Shown: positions 1-9,004 of the stretch, piece by piece | How positions within the stretch are numbered: position 1 is the stretch's first letter | Layout: each line of letters starts with the position of its first letter | NCBI GenBank assembly: GCA_016212565.1 | Contig: JACRFY010000099.1 | Span: 1 to 35,679 of the forward strand | DNA length: 35,679 nucleotides | Origin: Magnetospirillum sp. | GTDB taxonomy: Bacteria > Pseudomonadota > Alphaproteobacteria > Rhodospirillales > Magnetospirillaceae | Direction of reading: 5' to 3' | Program-made: the position numbers and the translations under genes | The notes under the pieces: generated by a model | The model's database searches: none | The model's input: the letters and a program-made list of their open reading frames with translations, nothing else | What the model was told of the DNA's origin: nothing

Positions 1-1257
1 GCCGATTCCTACGACGAGAATGGCCGCATCGTCCCCATGCGCTATGCCGGCAAGACCCGCACCGAGCGCCACCACGAACTGATCGCCTATGGCATCACCG
101 GCGGCATCGCCCAGGCGCGCATCGCCCACGACATCGGTGGCGGCCAGGGCCGCATGCACATGAATGTCCTGTGGGAGATGGGCGGCGCCGAGGAGATCCT
201 GCGCGGCGTGCTCGACGGCGCCAAGGGCCTGGTCCACGGCGTGACCTGCGGTGCCGGCATGCCCTACAAGGTGGCCGAGATCGCCGCCCAGTACGGCGTC
301 TACTACTATCCCATCGTCTCGTCGGCCCGCGCCTTCCGCGCCCTGTGGAAGCGCGCCTACCACAAGCACCAGGACCTGCTGGGCGGCGTGGTCTACGAGG
401 ATCCGTGGCTGGCCGGCGGCCATAACGGCCTGTCCAATTCCGAAAACCCCGAGGTGCCCGAGCCGCCGATGGCCCGCGTCCGCGAGTTGCGCGCCACCAT
501 GCGCGAATGCGGCATCTCCGACCGCGTCCCGGTGTTCATGGCCGGCGGCGTGTGGTGCCTCAAGGAATGGGAAGACTGGATCGGCAACCCCGAACTGGGC
601 GCCATCGCCTTCCAGTACGGCACCCGCCCGCTGCTGACCCGGGAGAGCCCGATCTCCGACGCCTGGAAGCAGCGTCTGCTGACGCTGAAGCCCGGCGATG
701 TGCTGCTGCACCGCTTCAGCCCCACCGGCTTCTATTCGTCGGCGGTCAGGAACGGCTTCCTCGACGAGTTGGTCGAGCGTTCGCATCGCCAGATCGCCTA
801 TTCGACCGAGAAGCTCGGCGAGCACGAGGCCGAACTGCCGGTCGGCGCCAGGAAGCGCATCGTCTGGGTCGCCCCCCACGACAAGGAGAGCGCCGAAAAA
901 TGGATCGCCCAGGGCTTCACCGAGGCGTTGCGCACCCCCGATTCGACCCTGATCTTCGTCACCCCGGCCAAGGCCGAGGAAATCCGCATCGATCAGGTCG
1001 ACTGCATGGGCTGCCTGTCGCAGTGCCAGTTCTCCAATTGGGCCGCCAATGAGGCGGGGACGACCGGCAAGAAGTCGGATCCGCGCAGCTTCTGCATCCA
1101 GAAAACGCTGCAGAACATCGGCCACGGCCACGACGTCGAGCACGAACTGATGTTCGCCGGCCACAATGCCTATCGCTTCGGCCAGGACCCCTACTACGCC
1201 GGCGGCTTCATCCCTACGGTGAAGCAACTGATCGAGCGGATCGCCTCCGGGGAGTAA
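1..1257 (+). CDS. NAD(P)H-dependent flavin oxidoreductase / nitronate monooxygenase-like protein (5' end outside window)
   Basis: Frame is open from base 1 to the stop at 1257. 'GGGQGRMHMN', 'GAKGLVHGVTCGAGMPYKV' and 'VFMAGGVWC' resemble the 2-nitropropane dioxygenase-type TIM barrel. C-terminal Cys-rich segment 'CMGCLSQCQFSNW'. Confidence 0.75.
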   Translation, partial: ADSYDENGRIVPMRYAGKTRTERHHELIAYGITGGIAQARIAHDIGGGQGRMHMNVLWEMGGAEEILRGVLDGAKGLVHGVTCGAGMPYKVAEIAAQYGVYYYPIVSSARAFRALWKRAYHKHQDLLGGVVYEDPWLAGGHNGLSNSENPEVPEPPMARVRELRATMRECGISDRVPVFMAGGVWCLKEWEDWIGNPELGAIAFQYGTRPLLTRESPISDAWKQRLLTLKPGDVLLHRFSPTGFYSSAVRNGFLDELVERSHRQIAYSTEKLGEHEAELPVGARKRIVWVAPHDKESAEKWIAQGFTEALRTPDSTLIFVTPAKAEEIRIDQVDCMGCLSQCQFSNWAANEAGTTGKKSDPRSFCIQKTLQNIGHGHDVEHELMFAGHNAYRFGQDPYYAGGFIPTVKQLIERIASGE

Positions 1258-1277
1258 CGACGATCTTGCCATCCGTG

Positions 1278-1302
1278 CCGCGGCAAAGCATCATTGCCGC
1301 GG
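1278..1302. terminator. Perfect 9-bp hairpin downstream of the first CDS
   Basis: ccgcggcaa-agcatca-ttgccgcgg: perfect arms with 7-nt loop; no clear T-tract follows. Confidence 0.45.
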
Positions 1303-1339
1303 GGTACAGTGCCTGGACTCGGGAGCGTCGAGAAAAATC

Positions 1340-2974
1340 ATGGCCGACCGCGATCGCGACCGCTTCGTCGCCCTCGCCTTCTGCCGGGCCGACATGCTGT
1401 TCGAGCTCGACGAGTCGCTGACCATCGTCTTTGCCGGTGGCGCGACGCCGCCGTTGCTGGGCGCCACGCCGGACCGGTTGGCGGGGCGCCCGTTCCTCGA
1501 CCTGATTGCCACCCCCGACCGCAAGCTGGCGGCCGAGATGCTCGACGTCGGTGCGCGCAGCGGGCGCATCGACGACGTCATCCTCCGCCTCGAAGACGCC
1601 CGCGGCCGCCGCCCCAACGTTGCCATCGCCGGCTACCGGGTGCCCGATTTCGACGACCACTTCTTTCTCGCCGTCAAGGTCGAGCCGGTGTGCCAAGCCA
1701 GCCCCGGCGAGCCGCCGGCCCGCGACGGCGACAGCGGCCTGATGGCGGAGGACTCGTTCGCCGCCACCGCCGCCAGCCGCGCCCTGGCCTTCCAGCGGGC
1801 CGGCGGCCGGCCGCTGATCACCACCGTCAAGGTCGACAACCTCGACGAGATGGTCAAGACCCTGGGGGCTTCGGACCGCAAGCGGCTGATGAGCACGGTG
1901 GGCGAAATCCTCACCCGGAATTCCCTGGGCGGCGATACCGCCGGGCGGGTCGGTGCCGAGGGCTTCAGCTACATTCACCGCGACGACGTCGACACCGGCG
2001 AGGTGACCTCGCGCATCGAGGACGCGGCACGGCGGTTGTTCGGCAAGGACGCGGTCAAGGCCCACGGCCACACCCTGGACGCCGACGGCGCCGGCATGTC
2101 CGAGGAGCAGGTGGCCAAGGCCATCGCCCACACCATCCGCCAGTTCTGCGCCACCGGCGAGGCGGGATCGAAAAAAAGCCTGGCCCAGGTGCTGAAGGGA
2201 ATGGTGTCGGACACCATCGACTCGGTGGCCTACCTGCGCAAGGTGATCGCCGCCCGCGACTTCGATCTCGTCTACATGCCGGTGTGCGACCTCAAGACCG
2301 GCAAGGTGGTCCATTTCGAGGCCCTGACCCGCTTCCGCGACGCCAAGGCCGGAACCTCGCCGTTCCATCTTTTCTGTCTGGCGGAAGAGGTGGGGATCGT
2401 CCATGAACTCGATCTCGCCATCTGCACCGCCGCGGTCGAGCGCGTCGCCGCGCTGTTGAGCCGGAACCCGCGCCTGCCGCCGGTGGCCATCAACCTGTCC
2501 GGCCTGTCGCTGATCCACCCCACCTTCCCCGCCGCCCTGGTCCAGCTGTTGCAGCGCTCGGGCGTGCCGCCGGCGAAGCTGATGTTCGAGATGACCGAAT
2601 CGGCGACCATCGACGACATCGGCAAAGCCAATGCCGTGATCCAGAAGCTGCGCGGCATGGGCTATCGCTTCTGCCTCGACGATTTCGGCGCCGGCTCGGC
2701 CAGCTTCGACTACCTCAACGCCCTGGACGTCGACGTGGTCAAGTTCGATGGCCCGGTGGTCAAGCGCGCCTGCGCCAGCCCCAAGGGCGGCGACCTGCTG
2801 GCCAGCATGGCCAAGATGTGCAAGGCGATGGGCGTGGCCTCGACCGCCGAAATGGTCGAGGACAAGCGCATGGCCGCCATGGTGGTGTCGTGCGGCATCG
2901 ACTACGGCCAGGGCTGGCACTTCGGCCGGCCGGAGGAGGATCCGTTCTTCTATGCCGAGCGGTTCGTGAAGTAG
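1340..2974 (+). CDS. EAL-domain c-di-GMP signalling protein with degenerate GGDEF-like region
   Basis: 'HFEALTRFRD', 'AINLSG', 'FEMTES', 'LDDFGAGSASFDYL', 'VKFDG', 'AEMVED', 'QGWHFGRP' match EAL landmarks. Upstream 'RVGAEGFSYI' sits where GGDEF would be. Confidence 0.88.
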   Translation: MADRDRDRFVALAFCRADMLFELDESLTIVFAGGATPPLLGATPDRLAGRPFLDLIATPDRKLAAEMLDVGARSGRIDDVILRLEDARGRRPNVAIAGYRVPDFDDHFFLAVKVEPVCQASPGEPPARDGDSGLMAEDSFAATAASRALAFQRAGGRPLITTVKVDNLDEMVKTLGASDRKRLMSTVGEILTRNSLGGDTAGRVGAEGFSYIHRDDVDTGEVTSRIEDAARRLFGKDAVKAHGHTLDADGAGMSEEQVAKAIAHTIRQFCATGEAGSKKSLAQVLKGMVSDTIDSVAYLRKVIAARDFDLVYMPVCDLKTGKVVHFEALTRFRDAKAGTSPFHLFCLAEEVGIVHELDLAICTAAVERVAALLSRNPRLPPVAINLSGLSLIHPTFPAALVQLLQRSGVPPAKLMFEMTESATIDDIGKANAVIQKLRGMGYRFCLDDFGAGSASFDYLNALDVDVVKFDGPVVKRACASPKGGDLLASMAKMCKAMGVASTAEMVEDKRMAAMVVSCGIDYGQGWHFGRPEEDPFFYAERFVK

Positions 2975-3021
2975 GGCGGAAGGGCGGCATCATGCCGCGG
3001 CCGACCAAGCGGCAGGCGCGA

Positions 3022-3873
3022 TCAGTCCTTGATCAGATCCTGGACGAACTTCGGCAGGGCGAAGGCGGCCTTGTGGATCTCGGGGGTATAGTAGCGGGTG
3101 GCGACCGGCGCGGCGGCGAAGCGCCCGGCGATGGTCTCCAGCGTCTCGGCCCGCGGCCGCGGCGACAGCGAGGCCCAGCCGAGGGCCATGAAGCCGCCGA
3201 CATAGGTCGGCACCGCGGCGACGTAGAAGCCGACGTCGGCGTAATAGGGCTTGCGGCGGCGATAGGTGTCGGTGACCTCGTCGCCCTGCATGAAGGGAAC
3301 GCCGTTCTGATTGACGACGATGCCCTCGGGGTTCAGGCAGCGGGCGCAGTCGCGATAGAATTCCTCGGTGAACAGCACCCCGCCGGGGCCGATGGGATCG
3401 GTCGAATCGACGACGATGAGGTCGAACCGGCGCGTGGTTTCGCGCATGAATTCGATGCCGTCGGCGATGATCACCTCGACGCGCGGGTCGTCGAAGGCGC
3501 CATCGGACACCGAGGGCATGTACTGGCGGCAGAACTCGACCACCCCGGCGTCGATCTCGACCAGCACCGCCTGCTCGATGCCGGGATGCTTGAGGATCTC
3601 GCGCAGCATGCCGCCATCGCCGCCGCCGACCACGCAGGCGGTGCGCACCGCCCCGTGGGCATAGATCGGCGTATGGGCCAGCATCTCGTGGTAAACGAAC
3701 TCGTCGCCGGTGGTGACCTGGATCACCCCGTCGAGGGTGAGCACCCGGCCGAAGCCGGGTGTCTCGAACAGCACGATCTCCTGGAGACCGCTTTCCGACC
3801 GGTACAGCTCTTTCTCGACGAGGAAGGACTGTTGCCAATGGTCGTAAAGGCTCTCGCGGATCCAACCGGTCAC
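3022..3873 (-). CDS. speE: Spermidine synthase (GTG start overlapping speD stop)
   Basis: 'VVGGGDGGMLREILKHPGIEQAVLVEIDAGVVEFCRQYMPS', 'IVVDSTDPIGPGGVLFTEEFYRDC' are polyamine aminopropyltransferase motifs. GTGA overlap with the upstream speD stop. Confidence 0.93.
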   Translation of the reverse strand: MTGWIRESLYDHWQQSFLVEKELYRSESGLQEIVLFETPGFGRVLTLDGVIQVTTGDEFVYHEMLAHTPIYAHGAVRTACVVGGGDGGMLREILKHPGIEQAVLVEIDAGVVEFCRQYMPSVSDGAFDDPRVEVIIADGIEFMRETTRRFDLIVVDSTDPIGPGGVLFTEEFYRDCARCLNPEGIVVNQNGVPFMQGDEVTDTYRRRKPYYADVGFYVAAVPTYVGGFMALGWASLSPRPRAETLETIAGRFAAAPVATRYYTPEIHKAAFALPKFVQDLIKD

Positions 3874-4376
3874 GGGACCAGGCCCCGCTTGTTCTCGGCC
3901 AGCGTCACATGCTCGGGCGCGAACGTCTTCTTGAGGATGGGGATCGCCTTGTAGGGGTCGCAGTCCCCGCACATGAAGATGTCGAGCGCCGCGTAGCCGC
4001 GCTCGGGCCAGGAATGGATCGAAATGTGCGACTCGGCCAGCACCAGAACGCCGGAAATGCCGCCGTTGGGCTGGAAATGGTGAAGATGGCAGTGGAGGAT
4101 GGTCGCTCCGGCCACAATCGCCGACTCGCGCAACGCCTCTTCGACCAGATCGATCCGGTCGAGATTGGTTGCGCCCCAGAGGTCGATCAACAGGTGCGTT
4201 CCGGCGAACTGAACGCCGTTGCGCGTGACATAGTAATCTTTGCCGTTGTCGACGGCAGGCCAAGCCTGCCGAACCTCGTTGGCGGCGGTGACGATTGCGC
4301 CTTGGGTATTCCTCGGACAGCTGTCCGAGTGCATCCCCAGATTGGCGGCAAGAGCGGTTCTCATGCTCCCCTCCAA
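3870..4376 (-). CDS. speD: S-adenosylmethionine decarboxylase proenzyme (alternative ATG at 4364)
   Basis: 'GTHLLIDLWGA', 'HLHHFQPNGGISGVLVLAESHISIHSWPERGYAALDIFMCG' including the ES autocleavage site. Confidence 0.93.
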   Translation of the reverse strand: MEGSMRTALAANLGMHSDSCPRNTQGAIVTAANEVRQAWPAVDNGKDYYVTRNGVQFAGTHLLIDLWGATNLDRIDLVEEALRESAIVAGATILHCHLHHFQPNGGISGVLVLAESHISIHSWPERGYAALDIFMCGDCDPYKAIPILKKTFAPEHVTLAENKRGLVP

Positions 4377-4477
4377 ACCAGCAGATGGACCAGCACGTGG
4401 TCAAGGAGGGGGGTTATCGGGCAAACGCCTTCGCGACGCAAGCGAATTTATCCCCCCACGGCCAAAAAGGTCTTTCG

Positions 4478-4490
4478 CCCCCCCCCCCCC
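4478..4490. repeat. 13-nt C homopolymer (G13 on the minus strand)
   Basis: Direct reading: cg-ccccccccccccc-ggtgcggcctag, between the stop of the 4499..7801 ORF and the speD start. Confidence 0.9.
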
Positions 4491-4498
4491 GGTGCGGC

Positions 4499-7400
4499 CT
4501 AGTTGATCGACGACAGCCCCTTGTCCTTGATCCGCTGGCGCCATTCGCCGATGAAGGTCTGGAAACTTTCGACCTGCTTGATCTTGTCGCCGATCCGCCG
4601 GTAGTCGACGATGCCCCGCTCCGGCTCGCTGGTGAGCAGATCGAAGGCTTCCTTCAGCGGCGTGGCGTTCATGTGCCCGGCCCAGATCCGCCGCAGCCGT
4701 TGCAGGCCGCGCTCGTCCTTGGCCAGGTTCATGGCGGTGGCGAGATCGAGGACCCGCCGCGCCATGGCGGGATCGAGCGGCCGCTTGGGCTCGGGCTTGT
4801 CGACCATCGCCTCCAGGGCCAGCACCGCCTGGGTCCAGTTCTTGAGATCCCAGTTGATCTCGGCGCGCAGTTTCTTGGCCGGGTCGGAGTTGTCGTTGAG
4901 GATCAGCGCCAGCGCCTCGGCCGAACGCCCAAGGTCGTGCAGCGCCTGGACGCGGAGATAGCGCCGCTGCTCGGCGAGGTTCGGCGCCACGTCGGGCAGT
5001 TCGCTGATGTCGAGGGTTTCGAGCGCCTCGCCGGGCCGGTGGTCGGAGACCAGCAGCAGCGCCAGGCGCGTTCCCACCCGCGCCTTCTCCATCCCCGACA
5101 GGCGGAACTGCACCTGATTGTGCAGGAGTTCGGCGGCGCGGTCCAACAGGTCGACCGCCGCCAGCCGGTCGGCCAGCTTGCGGAACGCCTCGTCGCCGCG
5201 GGCGCCCTGGGGATTGAGCTGATGGAATTCGTCGAACAGGCCGATCGCCACCACCGGCGACAGCTCGTCGGCGGCCCCGTCGACGAACAGCTTGGCGAAG
5301 GTATCGTCCATCATCTGCCGCACACTGACGACGTCGGGGTTGTCGGCGAAATTGTCGACGATGGTATCGAGGATGCGCAGGCCCTCGCCCCAGCGCTTGT
5401 CGGCGATCATCAACTCGCCCAGGCGCTTGAGCAGCCGGTACTCGAAGTCCTCGCCGCGCCAGGCGAAGCGCAGCTTCTCCATCTGACGCGCCGCTTCCGA
5501 GGGGCCGATCTGGTTGCGCCGCAATTGCAGCTCGATGCGGTTGCGCGCGGCATAGGCGCGCTCGGGGCGACTGTCCCCGGCCTCGGCCTCGCGGTACTTG
5601 TTGATCGCCTGTTCGTACTGCTTCGAGGCCTCGGCGGCAACGCCGGCCAGATAGGCGATCACGCCGTGATCGGGCCTCGACAGACCCGGCGCCGCGGCCA
5701 TGGCGTCGACGATGCGCTGGGCGCCCTTGCCGTCGCCGGCACCGGCCACCACCGGCACCGCCACCCGGCCGACGGAAATCCGCAGCCGCGCCGGCCAGCC
5801 CTTCATCTCGTCGGCAACCAGGCGCAGGTCGAGGGTATGGCGCCCGGCCGAATCGGGATCGCGCCGCGACCGGGCCGCCGCCAGCCACATCGCCGCCTGG
5901 GTGTCGCCAGCCAGCGAGGGATGGGACAGGTCTTCGATGGCCTCGTCGTCGCGCATCATCAGGAAGTTGGCGGCACCGTGCACCGCGCGGTAGGGCGCGG
6001 TATCGACCATCGCCGGGTCGGCGCCGGCCGCCACCCGCAACACGCCGAGCGCCTCGGCGCCGAGACCGGTGGCCAGATAATGCCGCGCCACTTCGAGGCG
6101 CTGGATGTTGCGCTCCTCCGGCCGCACCTGGCTGACCCGGGCATCCAGCGCCTCGTGGTCGGCGATGAACTTGTCCGGCCCGCCGTGGACCCAGCGGCCG
6201 ATGTCCAAGGGCCCGGAGGCGGTCGCCTGCGCCGCCTGACCGCCGCCGGCGGTCTGCCGCTCGCGGTCCTTGGCCGTGGGATCGCGCGACATGAACAGGC
6301 CGCCGGGCATGCCGATCTCGACGCCGGCCCGGGTCGGTTCGAGGCGAACGCCGTCGGCCTTGGCCACCATCGCCACCCCCTGGGCCGAGGGCAGCAGCTC
6401 CAGCCCCGGCAGGTCGCGGCCGTCCTTGACGCCGGCCCCCACCGGGGCCACCGGAACCACCTGGATCGCATCGCCGACCTCGGGGTCGCGGATCAGGATC
6501 GCACCCGGAGCGGCATCGGCGACCACCAGCATCATGCGGCCGCGGTCCTCGAAGTCGAAATTCTTGCGGATTTCCAGCGGCAGGAGCGGCACCAGCGGCT
6601 GTTCGCGCAGGTCGAACACCCACAGCAGGCCGTCGCGGCGCACCGACGGGTTGACCCCCGGCTTGGTGAGGATGCGCACCACCGTCGACCCCTTGGTATC
6701 GGCAAGCTGCTCGACATGGACGACCAGATCGCCGCCGGTGCGCTTGAGCAGCTTGACGTCGACTTCCGACTTGCGGTCGAACACCAGCCACAGCCAGCCG
6801 GCGCGGCGGAAGGCGGCGGCGGCGGTCGGCTGGTCGAAGCCGATGCCCAGGGAGGTGGTGCGGCGCGTGTCCTCGGCCGGCGCCGGAGGCGCCACCGGCG
6901 GCACCTTGGGATCGAGCGACTTGACCGTCGGCGGCTCGACGTCGGTGCCCGGCGCCGGGGCCAGCGGCGGGGCCGGCTTGCCGCTGGTCGGCGGCGGCGC
7001 CCCGGCCGCCCGTACCAGATCGAGCGCCACCTTGGGCCCGCTGGCGAAATGGCGCACCCGCATGCCCTCGGGCAGGGACAGCACCACCGCGGTGCCCTTT
7101 CCCGCCGGCTTCACCTCGACCAGGGTCACATCGGTGGGCAGCGAAGCGGTCAGGGCGGTGGCATTGATGCTGCCCACCTGCTCGAAGGTCAGGGTCGCCC
7201 GCGTGCCCTCGGTACTGACGCTGTAGCCGACCGGCTTCGGCCAGTCGAACACCAGGCGGTTGAAGCCGGTGTGCTCGCCGCCGCGGACCATGACGTCGGC
7301 GGCACCGTCCGCCCCGCCGGTCTTGGCCGGCTTGGCCGGCCCGACGGCCGGCGGCGCGGCAACCGGGGCCGGGGCCGGGGGCTTCGCCCCGCCCTTGGTC

Positions 7401-7801
7401 TCGGTAAGGTCGATGACCGTCGAGTTGCCGGTCAGGAAGGTCTTGGCCGTCACCGCGATCGCCAGCGGGAAGGTCAACATGCGGCGGTCGGGGCTGACCG
7501 TGACGCCCTTGACGTACTTGGCCAGCGGCTTCAGCAGCGCCTTGGGATCGCCGGCCACCGGCTTCTCGAAGCGGACCACCAGTTGGTTGTCGGTGACGTC
7601 GGCGGACCATTTGAGCGGGCCGTCCCAGTCGAAGACCATGCGGGCGAAGCCGTCATGGGCGGCGGCGCGCGGGGTGGTCTGGGCGGAGACGGGACAGGCG
7701 GGGGCCAGCAGCGCAACCAACAGCCCCGCGACGGCGATCCACCGCCGCCCCTGTCGGGGCAGAAAGCGAACCGGCAGCGGTGTCTCGCCAGGGACTGTCA
7801 T
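4499..7801 (-). CDS. Large secreted/periplasmic repeat-containing protein (AMIN-like N-terminal segments, TPR-like C-terminal half), chemotaxis/flagellar cluster
   Basis: Signal peptide-like N-terminus 'RRWIAVAGLLVALLAPACPVSAQ'. Repeated 'RMVFDWDGPLKWSADV..' and 'RLVFDWPKPVGYSV..' segments. Helical repeat-like C-terminal half. Confidence 0.75.
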   Translation of the reverse strand: MTVPGETPLPVRFLPRQGRRWIAVAGLLVALLAPACPVSAQTTPRAAAHDGFARMVFDWDGPLKWSADVTDNQLVVRFEKPVAGDPKALLKPLAKYVKGVTVSPDRRMLTFPLAIAVTAKTFLTGNSTVIDLTETKGGAKPPAPAPVAAPPAVGPAKPAKTGGADGAADVMVRGGEHTGFNRLVFDWPKPVGYSVSTEGTRATLTFEQVGSINATALTASLPTDVTLVEVKPAGKGTAVVLSLPEGMRVRHFASGPKVALDLVRAAGAPPPTSGKPAPPLAPAPGTDVEPPTVKSLDPKVPPVAPPAPAEDTRRTTSLGIGFDQPTAAAAFRRAGWLWLVFDRKSEVDVKLLKRTGGDLVVHVEQLADTKGSTVVRILTKPGVNPSVRRDGLLWVFDLREQPLVPLLPLEIRKNFDFEDRGRMMLVVADAAPGAILIRDPEVGDAIQVVPVAPVGAGVKDGRDLPGLELLPSAQGVAMVAKADGVRLEPTRAGVEIGMPGGLFMSRDPTAKDRERQTAGGGQAAQATASGPLDIGRWVHGGPDKFIADHEALDARVSQVRPEERNIQRLEVARHYLATGLGAEALGVLRVAAGADPAMVDTAPYRAVHGAANFLMMRDDEAIEDLSHPSLAGDTQAAMWLAAARSRRDPDSAGRHTLDLRLVADEMKGWPARLRISVGRVAVPVVAGAGDGKGAQRIVDAMAAAPGLSRPDHGVIAYLAGVAAEASKQYEQAINKYREAEAGDSRPERAYAARNRIELQLRRNQIGPSEAARQMEKLRFAWRGEDFEYRLLKRLGELMIADKRWGEGLRILDTIVDNFADNPDVVSVRQMMDDTFAKLFVDGAADELSPVVAIGLFDEFHQLNPQGARGDEAFRKLADRLAAVDLLDRAAELLHNQVQFRLSGMEKARVGTRLALLLVSDHRPGEALETLDISELPDVAPNLAEQRRYLRVQALHDLGRSAEALALILNDNSDPAKKLRAEINWDLKNWTQAVLALEAMVDKPEPKRPLDPAMARRVLDLATAMNLAKDERGLQRLRRIWAGHMNATPLKEAFDLLTSEPERGIVDYRRIGDKIKQVESFQTFIGEWRQRIKDKGLSSIN

Positions 7802-7807
7802 GAACGC

Positions 7808-8479
7808 CTAGTCGAAGCTCGCCAGCAGCCTGTCGATCTCGGCTTGGTTGGCGGCGGAAGCGGGAAGCTGCGGTCCGTTCAGCAGATCGGCGTCGCTGGC
7901 CGGAGCGCTGGGTTCGGGTTGAGCGGCCGACGCGGCGCCGACCTCCTGGCCGAAGGCGGCCACCAGACTGTCGACCCGGGCCTCGATCTCCTTGAGCACC
8001 CGAACCACCTTGGTGATGCGCTGGCCGGTGATGTCCTGGAAATTGCAGGCCTCGAACACCTGGGTGGTGATCTCGGTCATGCGGTCGGCGACGTCCTTGT
8101 CCATCATCGGCGCCAGGGCTTCCAGGTGCTCCATGGCGTCGAGGATCTGATTGGTGGCCGCCTCGGTGGCGCCGACGATCGCATCCAGCTCGTCGGTCGC
8201 GGTGGCAATGAACTGGTCCTTGATCTCGCCGGGCCGGAGCGCGGCGAGTTCGGCCTTGGCGTTGTGGATGTAGTCGGCCAACGACTCCAGCTCGCTGTAG
8301 AGCCGAAGATCCGCGGCACTGATGTCGCCGGAGATGGTGTCGAGCATCGCTCGCACCACTTCGGCGATCTGATCAAGGCGAACGCTTTCCCCATGCTCCC
8401 GGCGAATGGCGTCGAGACGCAGTTCCAAGTCGCGATCGCCACCCTTGACGGGCATGACAGCTTCCTCCCAGGACCCCAC
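7808..8479 (-). CDS. cheZ: Protein phosphatase CheZ (alternative start 8455)
   Basis: 'ACNFQDITGQRITKVVRVLKEIE' and C-terminal 'NQAEIDRLLASFD' CheY-binding-like helix; adjacent to cheY. Confidence 0.87.
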   Translation of the reverse strand: MGSWEEAVMPVKGGDRDLELRLDAIRREHGESVRLDQIAEVVRAMLDTISGDISAADLRLYSELESLADYIHNAKAELAALRPGEIKDQFIATATDELDAIVGATEAATNQILDAMEHLEALAPMMDKDVADRMTEITTQVFEACNFQDITGQRITKVVRVLKEIEARVDSLVAAFGQEVGAASAAQPEPSAPASDADLLNGPQLPASAANQAEIDRLLASFD

Positions 8480-8499
8480 GCAAACGGGACGGCCGGGGT

Positions 8500-8889
8500 T
8501 CAGAAGTCGCCCAGCACGCTGGCCATTTTCGACTTCAACGTTTCGGCGTTGAAGGGCTTGACGATATAGTTCGAGACCCCCGCCTCCTTGGCGGCGACGA
8601 CGTTCTCGGACTTCGATTCGGCGGTCACCATGATGAAGGGTACGCTCTTCATCTTGGCATCGGCGCGGACTTCGCGCAGCAATTGCAAACCGGTCATCGG
8701 CTCCATGTTCCAGTCGGAAATGACCAGACCGTAGTTGCCCACCCGCAGCATCTGCAGCGCCATCGACCCGTCGGTTGCCTCGTCGACGTTGTTGAAGCCC
8801 AATTGCTTCAGAAGGTTGCGGATGATCCGCAACATAGTCTTGTAGTCGTCAACGATGAGGACGTTCATATTCTTATCGACAGACATCAA
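8500..8889 (-). CDS. cheY: Chemotaxis response regulator CheY
   Basis: Single REC domain: 'VLIVDDYKTMLRIIRNLL', 'VISDWNMEPMTG', 'FIMVTAES', 'YIVKPF'. Confidence 0.92.
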   Translation of the reverse strand: MMSVDKNMNVLIVDDYKTMLRIIRNLLKQLGFNNVDEATDGSMALQMLRVGNYGLVISDWNMEPMTGLQLLREVRADAKMKSVPFIMVTAESKSENVVAAKEAGVSNYIVKPFNAETLKSKMASVLGDF

Positions 8890-9004
8890 ACAGCTCCTTC
8901 GAAGCGATCTGCCCCAACCGAGGAGAACCCGCCTAGCCGCGAGTTTTCCTACTTAAGTCACCCCCCCGCGATCGCGCAAGGGCTTTTTCGTATTTGCCCC
9001 CCGA

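Noticed and set aside
3022-4404. Single 460-aa SpeD-SpeE fusion ORF
   Set aside because: The N-terminal part is out of frame with real speD; speE more likely starts at the GTG overlapping the speD stop.
4295-8569. 1,424-aa plus-strand ORF
   Set aside because: Antisense to the exported repeat protein, cheZ and speD; low-complexity R/G/H-rich translation typical of stop-free antisense frames in high-GC DNA.
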